From: Azoarcus sp. DD4
GTDB taxonomy: Bacteria > Pseudomonadota > Gammaproteobacteria > Burkholderiales > Rhodocyclaceae
Direction: 5' to 3'
Length of the DNA: 64,000 nt
NCBI RefSeq assembly: GCF_006496635.1
Contig: NZ_CP022958.1
Location: 620,001 to 684,000 of the forward strand
The position numbers and the translations under genes were made by a program. Within the stretch, counting starts at the first letter, position 1; each line of letters starts with the position of its first letter. The notes beneath the pieces were generated by a model. It searched no databases. It saw nothing but the letters and a program-made list of their open reading frames with translations, and was not told where the DNA came from. Shown here piece after piece: positions 41,376 through 48,709 of this stretch.

Positions 41376-43733
41376 ATGAATCCCAGCAAAGCCGCCTGTC
41401 TCGCGCTCGTCCTGCCCCTGGCCGCCTGCGCCACCGATCCGACCGTGCTGGACGGCAGCGCCGCTGCCGTCGCCCGCCAGTCCCGTCCGCCGGCAGTCGT
41501 CGCGCCGCCGGCCGCACCCATATCCCCGGAGACCGAGCGCAGCGCGCCCGTCCTGACGAAAGGGAGCGACGTGATGATCGCGACACCGTCGGCGCGCAGC
41601 TCGGTCAGCGCGCAAGGCACGGCGGTGGCCCTGCATTTCGAGCAGGCGCCGGTGACCGAAGTGGTGCACGCCATCCTCGGCGACCTGCTCAGGCTGGACT
41701 ATGCGCTGGTGACGCCGCTGGCCGGCGAGCTGACGCTCCACACCCAAGGGCCGGTGCCGCGCGATCAGGTGTTGTCGCTGCTGGAATCCGCGCTGCAGGC
41801 CAACGGCATGGCGATGGTGGCCGACGCTTCCGGCCGCTACCGCATCGGCAAGGCCGAGGCGATGGCGGGCGCGGTGCCGCTGGTCCGGCGGGCCGACGCG
41901 CGGGCGGCCGGCGGCGGCGCCGTCATCGTGCCGCTGCGCTACATCGGCGCGGCCGAGATGGCCGAGATCCTGCGCCCGGTCGCCAGCGCGGAGTCGCTGT
42001 TGCGGGTGGATACGGTGCGCAACCTGCTGATGCTGTCCGGCACGCGCAACCAGATCGACGGCTGGCTGGAGATCATCAACACCTTCGATGTCGATTTCCT
42101 CAAGGGCATGTCGGTCGGGCTCTTTCCGCTCGATCATGGTTCGGCGCGCGATGTCGAGGCCGCGCTGAAGGCGCTGCTCGGCAGCTCTTCGATCGCCGCG
42201 CCTGTCACGACGCCGGCGCAATCCGGCGGCTCGGGCGGCACGAATGCGGCAAACCCGGCGCCAGCGCGTGGCGCAAGGGGTGCGGCCAATGCCCGCGAAC
42301 GCGCCGCGGGCGAAGCGAAGGACGGCGACGGGGCGGGGCCGCTCGCCGGGCTGGTGCGGGTCATGGCGATCGAGCGGCTCAATGCCCTGCTGGTGGTGAC
42401 GCCGCGCGCGCACTACCTGGAGCAGATGAAGACCTGGATCGAACGGCTGGACCAGTCCGGCGACGGCGACGCCGACGGCCAGCTCTACGTGTATCCCGTG
42501 CAGAACGGCTCGGCTCGGCATCTCGCCGATCTGCTCAATGGCCTCTATGGCACCACGGCCGTGGGCGGAGTGCAGGCGACCGGTGTCGCGCCCGGGCTCG
42601 GCCGCGGCGTGCAGGCCAGCGTCGGCAGCGCGGTCGCCACCAGCGGCAGCGCCGGCACTGGAAGTGGCGGCACTGGAAGTGGCGGCACCGGTTTCGGCGC
42701 CATGGCGGCGGTCGGCGGCACCGGTACCGGAACGGCGGGCGGCGCCGCCGCGGTAACCCAGGTTGACATGGGCGAGCACATCCGGGTGGTGGCCGACAAC
42801 CGCAACAACGCATTGCTGATCCACGCCAACCGCCGCGAGTACCGCCGCATCGAGGCCGCGCTGCGCCGCCTGGACGTGGCGCCCACCCAGGTGCTGATCG
42901 AAGCCAGCATCGTCGAGGTCACGCTGTCGGACGAACTCCGCTACGGCCTGCAGTGGTATTTCCAGAACACCTTGCGCGATGGCTGGAGCGGATCGGGCCA
43001 GCTCAGCAACAACACCAGCGGCGCCCTCGCCAACACCGGGCAGGGCTTCTTCTATTCGGTGATCAACCCCGCGGGTTCGGTGCGCGCGGTGCTCAACATG
43101 CTGGCCACCAAGTCGCTGCTCAACGTGCTGTCCAACCCGACGGTGATGGTGCAGGACAACCATACCGCGACCATCCAGGTGGGCGACCAGCAGCCGATCC
43201 GCTCGTCGACCACCGTCACCGACGGCGGCACCACCACCAGTTCGATCCAGTACAAGGACACAGGCGTGCTGCTCGCGGTGACGCCGTCGGTCAATGCGGG
43301 CGACATGGTGGGGCTGGACGTGAACCAGGCGATCACCGACGTCGGCGAGACCGACTCGGCCACCGGCCAGCGTGCCTTCAACCAGCGCCAGGTGGTCAGC
43401 CGCGTGTCGGTGCGCTCGGGCGAGACCATCGTGCTCGGCGGCCTGATCCGCGACAACAAGACGCGCGACCGCCAGGGCATCCCCTGGCTGCACGACCTGC
43501 CGGTGGTGGGCAACTTGTTCGGTTCGACCGCCGTCGGCACGGTGCGCACCGAACTGCTGGTGATGATCACGCCGCGGGTGATCCGCAGCGAGCAGGACGT
43601 ACGCGAGATCGGCAGCGAAATGCGCAACCGGATGCGTGGCCTGCAAGGGCTGGACGGGGATGCCCGCAGCAGCCTCGACCATCTGGACGAAGCCGCCGCA
43701 GTGACCACGGCGGAGGCAACCGGGAGCCGCTGA
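41376..43733 (+). CDS. gspD: Type II secretion secretin GspD with lipoprotein signal (liposecretin)
   Basis: A 785-residue outer-membrane secretin. The N terminus MNPSKAACLALVLPLAACATD has a lipobox (LAAC, Cys19), so the mature protein should be lipid-anchored. It then carries an N0 domain (ALHFEQAPVTEVVHAILGDLL), N1-N3 domains with a glycine/serine-rich loop (about 415-455), and the secretin core (about 500-760) with VPWLHDLPVVGNLFGS-type ending (IPWLHDLPVVGNLF). HxcQ of Pseudomonas is a lipid-anchored secretin that does not need a separate pilotin, and no pilotin gene (gspS) is seen here. It is the last gene of the operon. Confidence 0.93.
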   Translation: MNPSKAACLALVLPLAACATDPTVLDGSAAAVARQSRPPAVVAPPAAPISPETERSAPVLTKGSDVMIATPSARSSVSAQGTAVALHFEQAPVTEVVHAILGDLLRLDYALVTPLAGELTLHTQGPVPRDQVLSLLESALQANGMAMVADASGRYRIGKAEAMAGAVPLVRRADARAAGGGAVIVPLRYIGAAEMAEILRPVASAESLLRVDTVRNLLMLSGTRNQIDGWLEIINTFDVDFLKGMSVGLFPLDHGSARDVEAALKALLGSSSIAAPVTTPAQSGGSGGTNAANPAPARGARGAANARERAAGEAKDGDGAGPLAGLVRVMAIERLNALLVVTPRAHYLEQMKTWIERLDQSGDGDADGQLYVYPVQNGSARHLADLLNGLYGTTAVGGVQATGVAPGLGRGVQASVGSAVATSGSAGTGSGGTGSGGTGFGAMAAVGGTGTGTAGGAAAVTQVDMGEHIRVVADNRNNALLIHANRREYRRIEAALRRLDVAPTQVLIEASIVEVTLSDELRYGLQWYFQNTLRDGWSGSGQLSNNTSGALANTGQGFFYSVINPAGSVRAVLNMLATKSLLNVLSNPTVMVQDNHTATIQVGDQQPIRSSTTVTDGGTTTSSIQYKDTGVLLAVTPSVNAGDMVGLDVNQAITDVGETDSATGQRAFNQRQVVSRVSVRSGETIVLGGLIRDNKTRDRQGIPWLHDLPVVGNLFGSTAVGTVRTELLVMITPRVIRSEQDVREIGSEMRNRMRGLQGLDGDARSSLDHLDEAAAVTTAEATGSR

Positions 43734-43753
43734 GGCGGCTTTCCCTGCAAAGC

Positions 43754-43787
43754 ACGACGGCGACCCCGTTGCCGGGATCGCCGTCGT
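43754..43787. terminator. Bidirectional terminator between gspD and the convergent exoprotein gene
   Basis: ACGACGGCGA-C-CCCG and CGGG-A-TCGCCGTCGT form a 15-position stem with one C-A mismatch and a TTGC loop. It lies in the 74-base gap between convergent genes. No long T-run follows on either side. Confidence 0.75.
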
Positions 43788-43807
43788 TGCTGGCAGCTGC
43801 GGGTGGC

Positions 43808-46600
43808 TTATTCGCCGGCGCCCACGCTCCACAGATTCACCGTGCCGCTGATCTCGTTCGCCACCACCACCATCGGCTTGCCGGTCGGGCTGTCCTTGGC
43901 GGGGATGAAGCGGATGATCTCCGGGCCGCTGTCCGGGCCCACTTCGCCGCCGGCGAAGCTGCGCGAGTGCAGGTACTGCACGAAGGCTGGCGCGGCCGGT
44001 TGGGTGACGTCGTACACCATCACGCCGCCGATGCGCTCCAGGCCGACGAAGGCGTAGCTGCGGCCGTCGATGGTGCCGACGGCGACGCCTTCGGGTTCTG
44101 GCCCCTTGTTGTCGGAGCGGTTGTCGAAGTTGTTCTCGTCGTTGTTGCTGTTGAAGTTCTTCGGGAAGGCGGCGGCGCTGCGCACTTCGAGTTCGCTGCC
44201 GGAATCCCACACCTGGGCGCCGGTGGCGGCGTTCCAGATCGAGAACGAGCGGGCGCCGAACACGTAGGGCACGCCGCCGGCCGGCGGCACGCTGGTCACG
44301 GTGAGGCGGCCGAGTTGCAGGTCGTCGGCGACTTCCGGCAGGTTGGGATAGTTGGCCTTGATGCTCTTGGCGCGCACTTCCTCGGCAAAGCCGGGGTAGT
44401 CGCGGGCATCACCCTCGTTGGCGGTGACCAGGTAGCGCTGGCCGCCGACGCTGTAACTGGCGATGGCGTCCGGCTGGTACATGCCGCGCACCGGCCAGTT
44501 GCGGATGTTGGCGACGTTGTCCTTGTCCGAGGCGTCCAGGCCGCCAGTGCGCAGGATGCCGAGCTGCACTGGTTCCGGCGTGTAGCCCGGCGCCAGGGTG
44601 TAGCTGCCGGTGGCGGCGTCGATGCTGATCTGGGCGACGCCGAAATCGTTGTCGTTGATCAGCGCGATGGTGTCGGCGTCGATCACCGCCAGGCCTTCGA
44701 CCTTTTCGACCGCGTTGTAGCCGGCGGTGGCGAGATCGACATGCACCACCTTGGCGACCGGCTTGACGCCGACCGACGACAGCTCGCTCGCCGTCATCTG
44801 GTCGAGCGACTTGCTGACGCCGCCGACGGTGTAGAGCATGTCCTTGCTGCTGATGTCGGTGGCGCCGGTCAGGTTGAAGGCGTAGACCTTCTTGGTGATG
44901 GTGGCGGGCGCGTCGTCCGGACGGGCGTCGTCGTCGCGTTCCACCACCAGGAAGCCGCCGCCGGGCAGCGCCGCGGCGTCGCCGATCTTGTCGGCGCGGG
45001 TGTCGTCGGCGCCGGTGCTGGCCGGGTTGTCCATGATGTAGATGAACTGGCGGGTGGCGCCGGTGGCGGGGTCGAATTCCACCACGCGCACGTTCTTCAT
45101 CGCGTTGAGCGCGCTGTTGGCGAGGCTGGCCGGGTTGCGCAGCGGGCTCTGCACGAAGGCGTAGAGCTTGCCGTCCTGCAGCACGATGGCCTCGAAGCCG
45201 CGGTTCTGGCGGCGCTGGGCGAGCACCGCCGGCAGCGCCTCGGTGCCGAAATGGCCGGCGGGTTTGCCGGCCGCGGTGGCGGTGCCGGCGGGCACGAAGC
45301 GGTCGAGCAGGCGGCCGCTGCCATCGAAGTGGTAGATCGCAGGGCGGTATTCGTCGGCCAGCCAGAACGAGCCGTCGGCATCGACCGCGATGCCTTCGAA
45401 GTCGCCGCCGAGCGGGTCGACCGGCAGCACGTTGCCGCGCAGGTCGACCGGCACCTCGTCGTTGTAGGCTGCGTTCGCGTTGCCGGAAACGGCGGTGTTG
45501 GGCAGGCCGGAAAGCGGGCTGCCGTCGCCGCGACGCAGCAGGATCTGTTCGCCGAGTTCGACCGCGCCGGTCGCCGGGTCCAGCGTCAGCCGCACCAGGC
45601 GCGGACTGAAGTCGGGCAGCAGGAAGGGACGGTTGATGCCGGTGGGCTCGCCGTTGGGGCCGCGGTCGGTGTGGGTGATGAAGCGCAGCCTGCCGTCGGC
45701 GCTGCGGCCTTCGAAATGCAGCCCGGAGAAGCCGCCGAGCGCGATGCTCTGGCCGGCGGCGGTGGTGCCGGCCAGGGGCAGATCCTTCAATTCATGGACC
45801 GTGAGTTGCGGCGCGACGTTGAAGTCCTTGTAGCCGAGCGCACGGATCTCGGTGACGCGCGCGCTGTCGATGTCGATCACCGCGATCGCGTTGTTCTCCT
45901 GCAGCGTGACATAGGCCTTGCGGTCGTCCTCGCTGACGGCGATGTATTCCGGTTCGAGATCCTGCGCCGGGGTGGCGCCCGGCCCGAAGATGCGTACGCC
46001 GGCCGGCAGCGGCACGCCGGCGAAGTTCACCGTGCGCACCGCGAGTTCTGGCTTCATCGGGATCACGTCGATGATGCTGACCGAGCCTTCCGGATCGGTG
46101 CAGCCGCTGCCGTAGCAGTCCGGCTCGCCCTCGTTGGCGACCAGCAGGCGGCGGCCGTCGTGGGTGAAGGTGACCATGTCGGGCAGCGAGCCGACCGTGG
46201 CGGTGCGCTTGACGGTGCCGTCGGGGGTCAGGAACACGATGGTGCCGGCGTCGGTCTTCTTCTGCGCCTGCAGCGCCACCGCGACCAGGTTCTTGGACGA
46301 CACCGCGACGCTGTTCACGCCGGCGCCATAAGCCTTGAGATCGACCCGTTTGATGAGCTTCGGCGCCGCCGGGTCGACGACATCGACGATGTCGAGCGAG
46401 ACGTCCTTGGCGTTGGTGACATAGAGCCGGTCATTACGCAGCGCGGCGGTTTCGCCGGAGGATTCGAGGTGCGAAAGCCCGGTGGCGTATGTGCCGGCGA
46501 GTTGGAATTCGAGCGCGCTGGCGGCGCCGGCGAAGCTGGTGAGGACCAGGGTGACGGCAGCCGCGGCGGCGCGCAGCTTGAATTGTTTGACGGATTTCAT
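43808..46600 (-). CDS. Exported choice-of-anchor I / phytase-like esterase-domain protein
   Basis: A 930-residue exported protein with a signal peptide (MKSVKQFKLRAAAAAVTLVLTSFAGAASA). The first about 230 residues and the last about 260 have the beta-propeller pattern of choice-of-anchor I proteins (TFTHDGRRLLVANEGEPD; LVTANEGDARDYPGFAEEVRAKSI; VGLERIGGVMVYDV). In between lies a phytase-like esterase domain (FSGLHFEGRSADGRLRFITHTDRGPNGEP; DFEGIAVDADGSFWLADEYRPAIYHFDGSGRLLDRFVP). Some relatives are annotated as alkaline-phosphatase-like. It could be a phosphoesterase and a client of the adjacent secretion system; both points are inference. I chose the start at 46600 for the signal peptide. Confidence 0.82.
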   Translation of the reverse strand: MKSVKQFKLRAAAAAVTLVLTSFAGAASALEFQLAGTYATGLSHLESSGETAALRNDRLYVTNAKDVSLDIVDVVDPAAPKLIKRVDLKAYGAGVNSVAVSSKNLVAVALQAQKKTDAGTIVFLTPDGTVKRTATVGSLPDMVTFTHDGRRLLVANEGEPDCYGSGCTDPEGSVSIIDVIPMKPELAVRTVNFAGVPLPAGVRIFGPGATPAQDLEPEYIAVSEDDRKAYVTLQENNAIAVIDIDSARVTEIRALGYKDFNVAPQLTVHELKDLPLAGTTAAGQSIALGGFSGLHFEGRSADGRLRFITHTDRGPNGEPTGINRPFLLPDFSPRLVRLTLDPATGAVELGEQILLRRGDGSPLSGLPNTAVSGNANAAYNDEVPVDLRGNVLPVDPLGGDFEGIAVDADGSFWLADEYRPAIYHFDGSGRLLDRFVPAGTATAAGKPAGHFGTEALPAVLAQRRQNRGFEAIVLQDGKLYAFVQSPLRNPASLANSALNAMKNVRVVEFDPATGATRQFIYIMDNPASTGADDTRADKIGDAAALPGGGFLVVERDDDARPDDAPATITKKVYAFNLTGATDISSKDMLYTVGGVSKSLDQMTASELSSVGVKPVAKVVHVDLATAGYNAVEKVEGLAVIDADTIALINDNDFGVAQISIDAATGSYTLAPGYTPEPVQLGILRTGGLDASDKDNVANIRNWPVRGMYQPDAIASYSVGGQRYLVTANEGDARDYPGFAEEVRAKSIKANYPNLPEVADDLQLGRLTVTSVPPAGGVPYVFGARSFSIWNAATGAQVWDSGSELEVRSAAAFPKNFNSNNDENNFDNRSDNKGPEPEGVAVGTIDGRSYAFVGLERIGGVMVYDVTQPAAPAFVQYLHSRSFAGGEVGPDSGPEIIRFIPAKDSPTGKPMVVVANEISGTVNLWSVGAGE

Positions 46601-46648
46601 CGGGCCGGGGTCCAGAGTGGGAAGGTGGCCGGATGATCCGCAGGACAT

Positions 46649-46666
46649 ATGTCAAACGTGCGACAG
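46649..46666 (-). promoter_or_regulatory. Possible Pho-box-like direct repeat
   Basis: On the - strand CTGTCGC-ACGT-TTGACAT agrees with the 7-4-7 Pho-box pattern CTGTCAT-N4-CTGTCAT at 10 of 14 positions. It lies about 50 bases before the exoprotein start. No good -10 box follows, so this is only a candidate. Confidence 0.3.
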
Positions 46667-46810
46667 CGTAGGCTGGAGGTGGGGCGGAATGTGAATAATG
46701 TCCTCCACAGGGAGTAAGGGCTATGCGGCCCGGGTGCGGGTGGCAACGTTGTTGGCGGGAATCCCGGCAAGCGTTTCCAGAGGGCAACTTCAAGCGCGAG
46801 GCTCCCTAAC

Positions 46811-47680
46811 TTACCGTGACTGGAACCAGATTATGTTCGGACGCCCGTTGCCGATGACTTCTTTCCGGATCGAGAACAGACCGGATTCATGGAGAACCTG
46901 CCGCCAAGTCTGACAGCCATAACGCTGCGGAGTGTGGTCGGGGCTTTCTGCTTGAATGAGCTTGGTGGCGTCGGCGAGCAGTGCCCAACCGTTGCGCGCA
47001 AACCGGGCTTCAGCCTCTCTGAGCAAGAGGACGATGGTCGAACCGGACCAATCGACGGCTCCGTCGGGCCCTATTCCGTGAATCAGATTGTCAAAGACCT
47101 TGGTTGCTGCAAACGCTGCCAAGCGTTGCTTTGCTGCGATTATGGATTGTGCCCAAGTGCGAAGTTCTTGATAGCGTTGGTCGATCTGTTCAAAGCTCCG
47201 GTCCAGTTGTGCCTGTGCGGACAAGCAGCCCTGTTCGGTCCAGATGTCATGGTCCTGGATGAAGTGATGAACCAGCCGGTTACGTAGTTCGACCAGGCGG
47301 CTCAATTCGGTGACGATTTGCGTATGTTTATCTCCACCCACCTCAAGCGAGAAGTCCATATGGACCCAAGCTTCGGTCAGGTTTGCGAACTTGGAGTCCT
47401 CTGCTGAGGAAGCTGACTCCGGGCGCACCGGCACGACGGTGGCGTCGGTCAGCGTGCCAACCAACTGCCCCAACGTCTGTCTGGCGGCCGCAGCTCTGCG
47501 TTGTGCCTGGATGTTCTCAATGGCGCTGACAGGTCCTTCGATCTTTCCCGCGGTCACTAGCGCTTTCGCCAGACATTCATATTGCTGAAGGCGGATGAGG
47601 CAGCGTCCGAGCTTGCGTTGGACTTCATGCTGCGACATGACGAGGAGCTCGGGGGGCGGTGGGGAGGGTGAAGTTGTCAT
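46811..47680 (-). CDS. Uncharacterised protein with C-terminal OST-HTH/LOTUS-like domain
   Basis: I do not recognise the family of the first about 200 residues, which are helical and include VTELSRLVELRNRLVHHFI, reminiscent of HEPN-like or other RNA-associated helical bundles. The last about 75 residues (NGWALLADATKLIQAESPDHTPQRYGCQTWRQVLHESGLFSIRKE...GRPNIIWF) look like an OST-HTH/LOTUS winged helix, a fold linked to RNA or RNase control. There is no signal peptide. Base composition is visibly lower in GC than the neighbours, and it stands alone between unrelated operons, which suggests transfer. The start is uncertain: ATG at 47680 is used here, ATG at 47638 is also possible. Confidence 0.6.
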   Translation of the reverse strand: MTTSPSPPPPELLVMSQHEVQRKLGRCLIRLQQYECLAKALVTAGKIEGPVSAIENIQAQRRAAAARQTLGQLVGTLTDATVVPVRPESASSAEDSKFANLTEAWVHMDFSLEVGGDKHTQIVTELSRLVELRNRLVHHFIQDHDIWTEQGCLSAQAQLDRSFEQIDQRYQELRTWAQSIIAAKQRLAAFAATKVFDNLIHGIGPDGAVDWSGSTIVLLLREAEARFARNGWALLADATKLIQAESPDHTPQRYGCQTWRQVLHESGLFSIRKEVIGNGRPNIIWFQSR

Positions 47681-47860
47681 CGGGTGGGCCAACGAACCGG
47701 AGTAGAGCAGGGTGGGGGCGCAACACCGCTGGTATGAGGTAGGCGGCTAATACGAAGGATGAGGCTGAAATGGCAAGCCGATGCTCCTGATCCTCGCTGC
47801 AGCGCTACTTTAGGCCAGGCGGGGGCACCACAGGGGAGCGTCCGGCTCGATAAATTCCCC

Positions 47861-47917
47861 TTGACAGCTCATCAATGAAACGTATGATTAAAACAACTGT
47901 TTGAATTGAGCGTTTCA
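47861..47917 (+). promoter_or_regulatory. Sigma-70 promoter with operator for the TetR-family repressor
   Basis: TTGACA (47861-47866), a 16-base spacer and TATGAT (47883-47888) form a strong promoter. Directly after it is AAAC-AACT-GTTT (47891-47902), which matches the PsrA-type operator pattern AAAC-N4-GTTT. A larger inverted pair TGAAACG (47876-47882)/CGTTTCA (47911-47917) brackets it. The site overlaps the expected start point, so binding would repress. The ATG follows at 47920. Confidence 0.72.
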
Positions 47918-47919
47918 AG

Positions 47920-48618
47920 ATGAACCCAGCCGACCGTCCGCCTGCTCCCGAGACCCGCGACCGCATCCTCGATGCGGCCGAAGCCCTGTTCGTCGAGCAC
48001 GGTTTCGAGGCCACCTCGATGCGCATGATCACCACCGCCGCCAAGGCTAATCTGGCCGCAGTGAACTACCACTTCGGTAGCAAGGACGCGTTGATCCAGG
48101 AAGTCTTCCGCCGCCGCCTGACCGAACTCAACCGCCAGCGCCTTGCCGCGCTCGATCGTCTGGAGGCGGAAGCGAACGGCGCGCCGCTCAAGCCCAGCCG
48201 CATCGTCGAAGCTTTTTTCGGCACGGCGCTGGTGCTGGCGGCGGACACCGAAAACGGCGGCCACACCTTCATGCGCCTGCTCGGCCGCACCTACACGGAA
48301 CCTAACGCCTTCGTCCGCCAGTTCCTCGCCGAGGAATACGCCGAGGCGGTGCACCGCTTTCTCGATGCGCTCTACCGCGCGCTGCCCGAGGTGCCGCGCG
48401 AGGAAATCCTGTGGCGCTTCCATTTCATGATGGGGGCGATGTCCTACTCGATCGCCGGCACCGACGCGCTGCAGCTCTTCGCCGGCCATTTCGACGATGC
48501 CGATCCGCAGCGCCTGCTGCCACGGCTGATGTCCTTCCTGCTGGGCGGCCTGCGCGCACCGCTGGCGGATTTCTCCGCCCTCGCCCAGACGCCGGCGGGC
48601 GGCCGGGAAGCGGCATGA
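47920..48618 (+). CDS. TetR/AcrR-family regulator, PsrA-like
   Basis: A 232-residue repressor. The N-terminal helix-turn-helix (about residues 13-60, RDRILDAAEALFVEHGFEATSMRMITTAAKANLAAVNYHFGSKDALIQEVF) closely follows PsrA of Pseudomonas, a sensor of long-chain fatty acids or their CoA esters that represses beta-oxidation genes. The ligand domain is ordinary for the family. It is 91 bases upstream of fadE on the same strand. It most likely represses itself and the following fatty-acid genes and is released by acyl-CoA. Confidence 0.88.
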   Translation: MNPADRPPAPETRDRILDAAEALFVEHGFEATSMRMITTAAKANLAAVNYHFGSKDALIQEVFRRRLTELNRQRLAALDRLEAEANGAPLKPSRIVEAFFGTALVLAADTENGGHTFMRLLGRTYTEPNAFVRQFLAEEYAEAVHRFLDALYRALPEVPREEILWRFHFMMGAMSYSIAGTDALQLFAGHFDDADPQRLLPRLMSFLLGGLRAPLADFSALAQTPAGGREAA

Positions 48619-48709
48619 GGCGCTGAACGGCCGCCCGCCGGCGGCGAACAGCTTCACATTCCAGTGCGACCGTGGCGCAAGACCGCGGCGCCTCACGAAG
48701 GAGACAACG

